Assembly (NCBI GenBank): GCA_963965975.1
Contig: OZ014411.1
Coordinates: forward strand, 23,791,249 to 23,855,248
Reading direction: 5' to 3'
Length of the DNA: 64,000 nucleotides
DNA from: Xestospongia bergquistia
Taxonomy: Eukaryota; Porifera; Demospongiae; Haplosclerida; Petrosiidae
Part shown: in pieces, positions 1-10,518 of the stretch
Layout: each line of letters starts with the position of its first letter
Numbering within the stretch: position 1 is the first letter of the stretch
Notes under the pieces: generated by a model
Seen by the model: only the letters and a program-made list of their open reading frames with translations
What the model was told of the DNA's origin: nothing
The model's database searches: none
Made by a program: the position numbers and the translations under genes

Positions 1-269
1 ACTGTCAAGAATCAATCAGTATATAATATATACTAGTGATGCCAGTATTAAGGTTTGGTATGAAACAATATATGCAAAAGGTACATACTACTAAAATTAT
101 TGTTGTTATAGTATTTCTAAAAAGTACACATCTAAGTCTACATTTTTTAGTGATAAGATTTACCACTCCCAAGTTCGCCAACAATCACCTTGCTTTATGG
201 TTTTAGTTGGTTTTAAGAACTACAGGACTCTTTTAAATTTAAGGTATATCACTGTTATAATAGACTATA

Positions 270-528
270 TGTGACCATAAATACGAAAATGGTACCTAAC
301 GTACAAACAAATTTTGAGTGAACGCTTGCATATAAGTTGTTGCTATGCAGCCATCTTAAACAGGAAGTTATTAAAATTCATTATGTCATGAGAACAATGA
401 TTGGGCTTCATGAATACCAAATAACATTGACTTCCTGCTCAAGATGGATGCGTAGCAACCGTTTCTACACAAGCATTTGTTCGAAATTCACTTGCGCGTT
501 AGGTACCATTTTCGTATTTATGGTCACA
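270..528. mobile_element. MITE with 32-bp perfect terminal inverted repeats and a TA target duplication
   Basis: The ends read tgtgaccataaatacgaaaa and continue as a perfect 32-bp inverted repeat (270-301 against 497-528). Pairing goes on imperfectly inward (gcagccatcttaaacagg against its near-complement around 430-450), so the element could fold almost end to end. A TA lies on each side. The paralogous site near 39475 lacks the element and has a single uninterrupted gactatatataaaa, so this is a clean filled/empty pair. TA duplication and the missing coding capacity fit a Tc1/mariner-type non-autonomous element. The short reading frame across it has no recognisable product. Confidence 0.9.
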
Positions 529-1490
529 TATATAAAACAAAGTATTATATAATAATAATAACATAATTATTTAAAATGTTATAATAGACTATTTAAAATG
601 ATTTATAGTGACTGTTTAGCAAATGCATACTTCTTCAGAAGCAACATACACCAGTTTTTATTATTACTTACTATGGAATTTCACACTTTATATACTTAAA
701 CAAACAACTTGTTAAAAAGAACATGTGTATAGCATGTACTATAAATTTATTGTAACAAATATTACACACCTACAATGACACAGCAAGATTTACATAACAA
801 CAGTCCTAACACACAGGCACATTATCTATAGAATTATATTATTTCATAAGAGCATTAACAGCATTCCTAACATTAAGCATGATATAATCATTTAGTTATT
901 AAAAACAATGCATGACTCTCAATTAACATAATTATTTTACAATAACAGAAATGTGATGCTTAATATATTATAACATATAATATACAAATATGGTTTATGA
1001 AGTAACATCACTTGGTTACTTCTGCGCATGCAGTTAGAGTTTTACAATGTACACTATAGTGCTTTTCATTGGTATAGGACATTTATTCTTAAATTTTCAA
1101 AACAAGAAACTCCAGACTTTTTACAATTGGACATTCTGCTACCTTCAATTGTTTATTAACACCATAAGACGTCTTTTTAATTTGTTACAACTAAAAGTAT
1201 TGTTAAATCAGGATAGCGCATAGTTCATTCTAAATATCTATCCACTGTCCAATATATATCTTATAAAGTAGGTTATTCATTAATATAATGTTTTGATTGC
1301 TATTGTTACTATGAACACTTGACACTTCACTAATGACTTCTAAAAAGGAATTAGGGAGTGTTGTCTAATAACAACAAAATAGTGAAATCTATTACACTGT
1401 TGCAAGGAAAAATGCAGTTAGAACTCTTTTGTCTAACTAATGAGATGTTTCTGATTTTTAATTACAGGACTGTCAAGTATTAATCAATAT

Positions 1491-1493
<3 letters not shown>

Positions 1494-1545
<52 letters not shown>
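1494..1545. repeat. TA dinucleotide microsatellite
   Basis: About 26 uninterrupted AT units. The paralogous position near 40450 has only a few, so the expansion came after the duplication. Confidence 0.95.
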
Positions 1546-1549
<4 letters not shown>

Positions 1550-2048
1550 TGCTATTCATACTCCATGCAAGTTCATTATAATAATATTATTATCTTAATA
1601 TTTTGTAATGACTTTTATTCAATTTATTAACAAATGTGATAACAGCTTATAATTGCAAAGTCATATTTAGTTTATTATAGAGCGAATATTGTAGTCAAAC
1701 AGAATGTATGACTTGGTACAAGTTGTATGTGTTACATTACAAAAACTCAATGTTCTTATAATAACTATCACTAAAACCTTAGTGGGAATTCTAATTAACT
1801 TGATTGATTTATGATGTGTATAAACAATCAATATGTGCAGTATAATAACTAGTCACACATTTCTCATACAATAATAAAATAAAACAATGTGAAACCGACA
1901 AAACCACATAGAAATATATCATGTGACACAACAATTTTACGACCAGAATTAACACACACAATGTGCCATGCCAAAATATATCACTGAACAGACAGTAATA
2001 GTAATATGGTTGGATATTTCAAAATTTACATTGTTTAGAAATACTTAC

Positions 2049-3623
2049 TGTTAACATGTAACAGACAGTTAGGGGTTGTGTCCTGTAAACTAAAGGACAG
2101 ACCATCAAAATTTAGTACACTCATTAAACAATCTTCAGTTAGTTTTTCCATAATCTGAGATGGAGTCAGTAGTGGTTGCTCATGTAAGTATAGTGCTATT
2201 GCACCACTAACTAAAGGAGTAGCCATTGATGTTCCAGACAGAGTTGTTGTACATGTACATCCATCACACCCATAATCAGCTGCTGTTACATCTGAGCCAG
2301 GAGCAAATATATCAACACAAGAACCACCATTTGTGAAGAAAGACACATTATCTCCTCGAGCAGAGCTAGCAACAGTAATAACTTCTGGTGCACTAGCAGG
2401 ACTATAATTACAAGCATCATCTCTATCATTGCTAGCAGCTGCAACAATTGGTATTCCCATGTTAACAATATTTTTTGCCACATTGTTAACTGATCTAGTA
2501 TTTGAACCACTCAATGACATTGAAATGATAGCAGGACGACGAGGAATCTTATTGGTGATATTTGTCGCAGCAGAATTTAATCCATCTATAACCACACTCC
2601 AAGGTGCTGAACCACTACATCCTAATACACGAACACTATAACAGTTAGCTTTTTTGGCAACACCATAATATTTTCCACAAGCAAGACTCGCTACATGAGT
2701 TCCATGTCCATTACAATCTTGACCTTTTTGGTTAGTTCTGTAATAGTTGTCAACAGGGTCATATCCAGTATACACAGCTCTATTACCATCAAACTCACAG
2801 TGATCATAATTAATACCTTTTTTAAAAAAATAACTTTATATCACACATTCAAAGCATTCTTGTTTACCTGTATCTAAAATGTAAATGTCAACACCTTCTC
2901 CGTCTCGTCCAGGTTCAAATATACCATCTAATACTGGACTGACTTGATCAATACGATCCAGTGCCCATGAAATTGAAGCTTCAGCAAATGTCTCTTCTTC
3001 AACAAATTCAACATTGTCAAGGTCTTTTACCTAAATATTTCATAGCCATACATTTTGATTTGGTAAGTGTATAAATATGTGGTTGAATTTAATTCATAAT
3101 AGCAAAGTGGCATCATTTTTTATGGGTTCTGTCATTGTTGATTGGTCCATAAGCATTATATAAATCTACTAACACAAGATTTTTGATATTAATTGGCAGC
3201 AAGTGGTATTTGACATAGTGATAGTGATAAATTAGCATGAATCTCATGATCTAGTTGGCAGATTTAAGAACACAAATAGAGTTTATACCATAGTATAAAA
3301 TAGTCACACTCACAATATATATATACATAATATATACTTCTTTTAAAGCTAACCTTATGTGCTTCTTCTATTGACAACTTTGCGACAAATATTTTAGCAA
3401 ATGGACCCTCTATTTTGTGGATTTCGGAACTCAAGGATTGAGTTTGAACTTTTTCAGCAACTGCTTCAAATCTCTCATGACTAGTATCAGGTGTCAGTAC
3501 AACCATATACTGACCTGTTGTCTGTATTCCAGGAGCAGCACGAATTACTCGACGTGTCTGCACCCCAACAGAAAAAAGAAGAACTAATATCAGAAATTGG
3601 CATTGCCTTGTATGGAACTGCAT
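2049..3623 (-). CDS. Subtilase gene A: secreted proteinase K-like serine protease core (I9-S8)
   Basis: Predicted secreted S8 serine endopeptidase. Exons: 3623-3354, 3030-2868, 2816-2049, about 400 codons. Exon 1 gives a signal peptide (core FLILVLLFSVGVQT) and an inhibitor I9 pro-domain starting near TTGQYMVV. Exon 2 ends the pro-domain and reaches the mature start (ALDRIDQ) and the catalytic Asp of DTG, split by a 51-bp intron. Exon 3 holds the catalytic His (GHGTHVAS) and Ser (GTSMATP). The start is the Met of MQFHTRQ; the earlier Met used by paralogs is lost here. Around the oxyanion Asn the usual AAGN reads AASN. Exon 3 stops at donor CA|GTAAGTAT in phase 1, so more exons are expected below 2035, but none is recognisable before the window edge. 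Read-through would give a stop four codons later. Family and exons are secure; the 3' end is not. Confidence 0.87.
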
Positions 3624-3667
3624 ATTTAGGATCACGATATAATTTGACCAATTTTTGTTTTTAGTAT

Positions 3668-3705
3668 CATGTTGAACCACACCTACAATTACGAAGTGAT
3701 GATGC
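3668..3705 (-). promoter_or_regulatory. Conserved proximal promoter block of gene A
   Basis: Contains GTGTGGTTCAAC, shared with all intact protease genes at about the same distance from the start codon. The TATAAA seen after the block in B, C, D and F is not preserved here. Confidence 0.55.
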
Positions 3706-4635
3706 AATAATTAATACTGATAATATATACTTTAGTGACATAATTAAAGAATTTATAACTCTAGCATCAAGATTATGAAAGGCCATATCATTTCACTAAC
3801 TTTTTAAAGTATTTTCCTTAGACAGTGTTGGTAATTTTCGAATTATAATCTATGCTCCCCTAGTCAGTTCTTTTTCAATGCTAAATCAATATCTTCTAAA
3901 ACAGTTATAAAATGATTAATTTACTTTTAATAGCAATATAATTTTGTTCATGTGCAGACTGATATTTAGAGCACTACACAGATCTGTATCATGTATTAAT
4001 TACATAATTATAGTGCAGAGGACAGTAGATGACTATAGTAAATAAATTTAACCCTTTCTTGGCAATGAATATGAAAATTTTATAGAACAAAGAGTTATTA
4101 AAGTCTGGAGATACCATTTGTATCAAAATTGGAAAATCATCATGATGTATTAAATAATTTATTATTAATGAAATAAGTCTTGATTTAATAAATCGTGCAT
4201 TATTTAGTAAATCATACATTATCTAATAAAGGAAACATTATTTACGAAAGTACAAGTTATTTAGAAAATAATGAACATTAAAAGGTAAATCATAGCATGT
4301 TAACTGTACCATTGAATGCATTCAGTTTTGATACAAACGGTGCCCCATATGCTACTGCTAATATTTTGCATTAAAACAATGTCTTTAATAACAAGTTATC
4401 AAATTAAACAAAATAATATAAAGACAAAAATCAATAACAGCAATAGTTTTGCTATTTATCCGAAATATACTATAAATTAGTAACATAAAGTCGTTGTCAA
4501 AATGCACAATGGCAATTTCTGATATAATTCTAGCTACAATAAATCAAAAAATTACTAAAAATCACACATTCTCCTTTAATTAATAAGTGCAACCACACAT
4601 AGCATTAGTTAGAGAAGTAGCAGTGACAGAGCACA

Positions 4636-4673
4636 TCAAGTGTCCTCATTTATAATAGTTATAGGTTCAGTGT
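4636..4673 (-). CDS. Candidate terminal coding exon (TEP type)
   Basis: After acceptor GCTACACAG, a phase-1 exon encodes TEPITIINEDT and then TGA. Near-identical exons occur at 43572-43535 and related ones at 13833 and 18064, each just upstream of the next protease gene and so at the far end of the preceding gene. Phase 1 entry suits joining to the NIDO module at 5.0 kb or directly to a protease core. It is short, and part of the conservation comes from the enclosing segmental duplication, so it needs transcript support. Confidence 0.45.
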
Positions 4674-5006
4674 CTGTGTAGCTAAACAAGATATAGCAAT
4701 AAATATTTGAAAATGATTACTTCTTAAAAGATCCTGTATACTAGACCCTGAGCAAGATCACAACTAAATAACTAAAGACATTCAATGTTATTGATTATGT
4801 TAATGATTTCTAAAACAGAAAGAAATGAGGAGTAGAGATAGAATTTCTAATTATTAACGATCAAATCTGCTATTAGTTAAACTATCAACCATATATAACC
4901 AGACTAGGCTTTCTTTGAAAAAACTAATGTAAAGGAGTACAGAAATATTAAGTGTTAATAATATTATTGGTCCACATCATATCATTCAAAAAGAAACATG
5001 TTAACT

Positions 5007-5791
5007 TTATTCAGCTATACCTTCATTTAATTTGTAAACCACATTTGTCCACACAGATAATGGATAATTGAGACAGTCAACATCCGTAACTCTTGATGTC
5101 CTGGAGTATGGATGGTTTCCAAAATTGTTAAGTCCAGCACTATAGCCAATTGCTGCATTGTTACTAGTCCATCGAAGAAGATCACATTTATAAGTAAATA
5201 TAGCATAAGATGCTGATCCTTCAGATGCAATCACAACCTGAAATGTGTTTGTCTATGACAAAGAATAGTAATACATGTGTAAAACAAGTATAGAATAATT
5301 TACTTGAGCACAATAGCTGTTTCCAAATGGACAGACATTTGTCCACTTTGCTACAAAAACCCAATCTAAGTCTAAGTCAACACTCTGGTTTAGTTTTAAG
5401 AATCCTTCCACTTCATTGATGATGTTTGATGTATTTGATGAAGTGATAATGCCATACTCAACTACTCCTGTATATGTCAGTATGATATCATCCCAAAATG
5501 GAGCTATGACTACTGTAGATGATGAAACTGGGAATGATCTTGGTACAGCACTAATGAATGGTGTTCCAAAACTAAGTAGACCATTTGAGCTGATCTAAAT
5601 CAAAGAAAAGGCTAATATGATATCACAAAAGATAGCAAGTAATCTCACATATAGAGAATGGTAAGTGCTTCTTCCAATATTAAATGAAGAAGGAAGTCTG
5701 ACCTCTCTACTACTATCATCAACATTTATAAATATGTTGGTTTGAATTCCAAGATCTAGGAAAGTCAAATATTTGGACCCTATTCCAGATC
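5007..5791 (-). CDS. NIDO domain module, tandem copy nearer the terminal exon
   Basis: Extracellular NIDO (nidogen-like) domain in three exons: 5791-5649, 5594-5304, 5237-5021. Introns of 54 and 66 bp are both phase 0. The order of motifs is typical: a strand with VRLPSSFNIG, then SSNGLLSFGTPF, IAPFWDDI, a WVFVAKW strand, and in exon 3 ASEGSASYAIFTYKCDLL followed by a Gly-rich GYSAG and a conserved Cys pair. The first exon starts in phase 1. The third ends either at donor GAAG|GTATAG (phase 1) or reads into GIAE-stop, where the TAA lies inside an AATAAA. NIDO domains occur in basement-membrane and adhesion proteins. By position this is a tail module of protease gene B, which is inference. Confidence 0.8.
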
Positions 5792-6192
5792 CTGTTAAAT
5801 TAAGAATTATATAGATACAATGATATTTATATTATAAATATCATAAAAATTTGTTTCTATATAGTCTATCATAGTTCAGTTCAATTTAACTACTATCTAC
5901 TTAAACCTTTTAATATATCCTGCATACTAGACCCTGAGCAAGATCACAACTAAATAACTAAAGACATTCAATGTTATTGATTATGTTAATGATTTCTAAA
6001 AGAGAAAGAAATGAGGAGTAGAGATAGAATTTCTAATTATTAACGATCAAATCTGCTATTAGTTAAACTATCAACCATATATAACCAGACTAGGCTTTCT
6101 TTGAAAAAACTAATGTAAAGGAGTATAGAAATATTAAGTGTTAATAGTATTATTGGTCTACATCATATCAATCAAAAAGAAACATGTTAACT

Positions 6193-6981
6193 TTATTCAG
6201 CTATAACTTCATTTAATTTGTAAACCACATTTGTCCACACAGATAATGGATAATTGAGACAGTCAATATCCGTAACTCTTGATGTCCTGGAGTATGGATG
6301 GTTTCCAAAATTGTTAAGTCCAGCACTATAGCCAATTGCTGCATTGTTACTAGTCCATCGAAGAAGATCACATTTATAAGTAAATATAGCATAAGAAGTT
6401 GATCCTTGAGATGCAACCACAACCTGAAATGTGTTTGTCTATGACAAAGAATAGTAATACATGTGTAAAACAAGTATAGAATGATTTACTTGAGCACAAT
6501 AGCTGTTTCCAAATGGACAGACGTTTGTCCACTTTGCTACAAAAACCCAATCTAAGTCTAAGTCAACACTCTGGTTTAGCTTTAAGAATCCTTCCACTTC
6601 ATTGATGATGTTTGATGTACTTGATGAAGTGATAATGCCATACTCTACTATTCCTGTATATGTCAGTATGATATCATCCCAAAATGGAGCTATGACTATT
6701 GTAGATGATGAGAGTGGGAATGATCTTAGTGAAGTACTAATGAATGGTGTTCCAAAACTAAGTAGACCATTTGAGCTGATCTAAATCAAAGAAAAGGCTA
6801 ATATGATAGATATCACAAAAGATAACAAGTAATCTCACATATAGAGTATGGTAAGTGCTTCTTCCAATATTAAATGAAGAAGGAAGTCTGACCTCTCTAC
6901 TACTATCATCAACATTTCTAAATATGTTGGTTTGTAATCCAAGATCTAGGAAAGTCAAATAATTGGACCCCATTCCAGATC
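6193..6981 (-). CDS. NIDO domain module, tandem copy nearer protease core B
   Basis: Second copy of the tandem NIDO module. Exons 6981-6839, 6780-6490 and 6423-6207 (or to the stop at 6193). Residues match the neighbouring copy closely (IAPFWDDI, SYAIFTYKCDLLRW, GYSAGLNN). The donor after exon 3, GAAG|GTATAG in the sister copy, reads GAAG|TTATAG here. Splicing to the next NIDO or terminal exon is therefore probably lost, and translation would end at NEVIAE-stop, with the TAA inside AATAAA. Either this is the true 3' end of gene B, leaving the 5-5.8 kb module unused, or another donor is used. The domain call is firm; the transcript structure is open. Confidence 0.8.
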
Positions 6982-7105
6982 CTGTTGAATTAAAAATTAT
7001 ATACATACATTGATATATAAATGGTAAGATCAGTTATAAATATCATATAAACTTGTATTAAGTGCTATTAAGTGCTTGTACTAACTTGTATTAATGTTTA
7101 TGATT

Positions 7106-8628
7106 AATTACAACTACATAATCTAGAAGCTGGCAATTTAAATATTTCTGTTGTTTAAAGTCTTTTATATGATATGACAGATCCAAATCAAGTAAATTCA
7201 ATGGCTAATATATTAAGAAAAATAGCTAGCTAACTAAGTAAAGAAACTACATTTTTTCTCTCTAGATTTTTTTAAAAGAATTGGCCTTTGCAAAAATTTA
7301 AACTATTGTCTATATAGTTATATTAGCTGATGTCAAACTATTTCAGTGTTATTATAAAAACTGATTTAAAATTGAAGGATTTCTTGCAAACTCTTCATAT
7401 CATATTATATTATATCATATCAAATATATAACTATATTTAATGGCAATGAGTAAGAAGCTAATCTGTCTATCTCATTAAAAAAACAGCATTTACAAAATT
7501 ATCTGCGTAATTGTGATAGCTAGTGCTAAGTTTTCAACTAAACTGACAAAATACACTATTTCATGGCAATGTCATTATTAAAATTAACTTGTAGTCAAAG
7601 CATTACTTGCTACATAGTACAATAAATAACATCATGTCCTTGATGCTCTTTATATGAAGACAAAATTTTTTGAACTAATTGTTTGTAAACTTCTCTTGTG
7701 TATTGAAAGTTTACTCAGCAAATAAGTAAAATAAATATAACACAGAAGCTTATAAATTTATAGAACATATTATAACATTATGTAATAATAACGTTTTCAA
7801 TCTACAATTAAGTATACACGATAACTTTACATCTATGTTGTATTTGTCACACAGGAGACTCTAAAAACAAATCTGAGATAAATGCAATTGTAAAAGTGCC
7901 AGTCATATGCAGATAGTGTCAAAAAGCAGCACAGGTAGCAAAAGGTGAACTATTAATACACACTAATAGTATGTATAATACGGCCGCTTTTACTTTAAAG
8001 TTAACTACATATATGAAGTGTTAGAAGATAAGATTTCTATATGAATCATCATCATTATCATATCCTAATGTAAAAAGTAATAAAATAATCAAAAATTAAT
8101 GACAATACTGAAATAATATGCACAAGCAAAAATGTGTAACAAAATCAGATATAGATTATTATAAACTTTCTTTTATTCAAAACTTCCCAATATCAGTAAA
8201 TTTCAAAGTAATTAAATTTGCAATGATTTTACATGTAAATTTAGTTGGTGAAATGTATGTAGTTTGACATAACATTATTTCACCTCACATGGTTATAAGT
8301 ATGAAGTTGGCAAAGTATAATTTATATAAATCAGTGAAGATTATATCCATCAAGTAAGAATTTAACAAAATTGCACTTTTTCAAGTCAAATGTTATTAGG
8401 TTTTTTTAAGGGAGGAATAACAGAAATAGTTATATCATAAAATTGGAAACAACATGTACTTCATTTAGAATTACACATGTATAATATTTGATCCTATATG
8501 CTATATTACTAATCTGCTTTGTCATAAAGATTGGTCTTAGTCAAGGCAACAACAACATGGTTCTTTTTTTATTGTGCCATGCAGAAGTGAACCCAGTCAT
8601 GTGAATATATCCAATCTCAAGAATTTAC
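7106..8628. other. Non-coding spacer or intron, part of the repeated linker block
   Basis: No exon recognised. From about 7330 it matches 33092 onward, and from about 7800 it matches 30490 onward. These blocks share a linker exon at their high-coordinate end. Confidence 0.6.
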
Positions 8629-8760
8629 CTAGAGTAATAGTTGGAGTAGGTGTGGCTAGAGTAGATAGTGTGTCAATTAAGAAAGGAGTGACAACAATTG
8701 ATGTACTTGCTGACAATAGTAGAGTACTTGTTGATAGTTGAGGAGTCCTATTATTTGGTT
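8629..8760 (-). CDS. Thr/Pro-rich linker exon T1
   Basis: A 132-bp phase 1-1 exon between acceptor TTTCTCTACAG and donor CTAG|GTAAATTC. It encodes 43 complete codons of low complexity rich in Thr, Ser and Pro, with no Cys and the core SIVVTPFLIDTLSTLATPTP. Such segments are usually O-glycosylated spacers between extracellular domains. It lies between protease core B (exon 3 ends phase 1) and the NIDO modules (start phase 1), so B-T1-NIDO joins in frame. Near-identical exons are at 31164 and 34001. Confidence 0.7.
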
Positions 8761-9589
8761 CTGTAGAGAAAGAAAAAAACAGTTAAAAAATGCTAAATGA
8801 ACACATTTTTGCTTTGACATCATCATTTATTTGCTTTCATTATTATTATTATATAATGAACAATTCTAACAATTCATTAAATGTATAAAAATGGTAGTAA
8901 AAACATTTCAAAAGGAAGAAGGTTGTATTTGTATAATTATAGTAGGATTAATATTAAAGATATATTGTTATTTGTTGTTGATAATTTTCTTAGAGTGAAG
9001 AGCAAATGTTGATTCTCACTTTGAGCTTGATTAAGATGCTCCATATCTATATTAAGTTTTACGATTTTTCTCATGACTTGATTGTCTTATATATTTGAGA
9101 AAAAAATTGTTTTAAGATTTTTGATTGTACTATGTTGTTATAAACGACTGTAGTATTTCATATTTGAAGGTTGGATAGTTAAGAGAAGCTATGGTACACG
9201 TTAATGAAGACTGTCAAGTTTCAGTGTCTTGATCAAAATCACACCAAATAAGAAGTGCTCCCTCTGGTGCTACTTAAGACAATTATGTTGGTTAATTTCA
9301 ATTGTTGTCGACAATAATTTTAATAAGTAGATGGAAGTTTACTTTTGATACAAAAATCTAAGGATCACCTGGCTGGTTACACATACAAGAAAAGGATTTT
9401 GTTGGACCATATAGTCCATTAACATACAATTACATTGTTTTATTATAATGTTGTATGTTATTACAAAAGTGTTATAATTCCACACAGTCAGTCAGTGTCC
9501 ATAAACTACAAACTACTTTGAAACAAAACATATTGGTGAATAGCACAATATTTAAATATATTATAACCTATAATATGAATAATTATAGA

Positions 9590-10200
9590 TTAAACAGTCC
9601 ATTTTACTGTTTATGTGAAAAATGCTTTTGAAGCTAATGTACATCTATATATTAAAATTTTCATTACATGACGTTATCTTGAAATATACATGTAGAACTT
9701 GTGTTCAAAATATTTGACAAAGTACTGACTGGTATACACTTGACTACGACTTGCTAATCATATTTCATTTAAAATAAAGAAACTCATTGGTTTTATAAAT
9801 TGAAGTTTCTACCTCTATGATAGGTTTGCTACAAGCAAAGATGATATTCTTTACAAACATTACTATTACTAAAGTTGTTGTTAAACATTATAGCACATTA
9901 ATCTCACTATCTTCTTTATAGATATAAAGATCCTTATCAATCCACTATCCACTACATATCACTTAAAGTAGATAGCTTGTCACTACTGTTTTGATGACTC
10001 TAGATACTATAGACTTCACACTCACAAATCACTTCTAAAAAGGGGTATAGGAGTGGCTGCCTAATAACAATAAAAATTGATAGCCCTTACATTGTTATAC
10101 ATAGAACAACACAGCATTGTTAAAATTCATTTGTCTAACTAACGATATGTTAAAAAGAATTTTAATAGCTCTCACAATTAACTATAGGACTGTTACATGT
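9590..10200. repeat. Copy of the long intron repeat, below gene B exon 3
   Basis: Matches blocks at about 1000-1480, 20870-21120, 22290-22540, 38990-39200, 40180-40440, 47220-47460 and 48630-48850. Typical wording includes cacttcactaatgacttct and agtgctgtctaataacaa. No coding capacity. Confidence 0.7.
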
Positions 10201-10250
10201 CTACAATTATATACATTATAAGTAATGTAATATAATAATATATGATATAA

Positions 10251-10297
10251 TATATATATATATATATATATATAATTATATATATATATAGATAGAT

Positions 10298-10336
<39 letters not shown>

Positions 10337-10350
10337 TAGATATATAGTTA
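10251..10350. repeat. Compound AT / GATA microsatellite
   Basis: An AT run followed by about a dozen GATA units mixed with GATATA. The long Tyr/Ile/Ser minus-strand frames here are translations of this repeat, not genes. Confidence 0.95.
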
Positions 10351-10518
10351 TATATATGTAATTGGTGTAAAGTGTAAATAACCAATTATAAACATACCAT
10401 GAGGTCCTAAACAATCTTAAGCTACCTAGTATAAAATGTGTCGCACATTAAAAGTGTCATTGAACATACATAGTAATAAGTATATATATATAATTTTATA
10501 ATGTTTTAAGAAACTTAC

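Larger units (their letters stand above)
1..4732. repeat. Segmental duplication copy 1, carrying protease gene A (partner 39209-43630)
   Basis: The first bases of the window recur at 39209, and the two stretches stay collinear through the non-coding block, the protease core and its upstream flank. Similarity ends at about 4732 versus 43630, just after both read gattacttcttaaaaga. Copy 1 differs by a 259-bp inverted-repeat insertion at 270 and by an expanded TA run at 1494. The left boundary may lie outside the window. Confidence 0.88.
4733..7105. repeat. 1,186-bp tandem duplication containing a NIDO module
   Basis: Unit 1 (4733-5918) begins cctgtatactagaccctgag and unit 2 (5919-about 7105) begins cctgcatactagaccctgag. 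All three NIDO exons keep a constant 1,186-bp offset. The units differ by scattered substitutions and small indels, and one change removes a splice donor in unit 2. Confidence 0.9.

Noticed and set aside
337..552. 71-codon plus-strand frame
   Set aside because: It lies across the MITE at 270-528. It has no recognisable domain, and the paralogous segment lacks the element.
2286..2510. Frames antisense to, or shifted within, the protease exons (also at 10757, 14988, 24076, 41211, 50825)
   Set aside because: Same DNA as well-supported exons. The conserved catalytic motifs and splice phases are in the other frame.
10182..10414. Overlapping minus-strand frames rich in Ile, Tyr and Ser
   Set aside because: They translate the AT/GATA microsatellite and have no coding signature.
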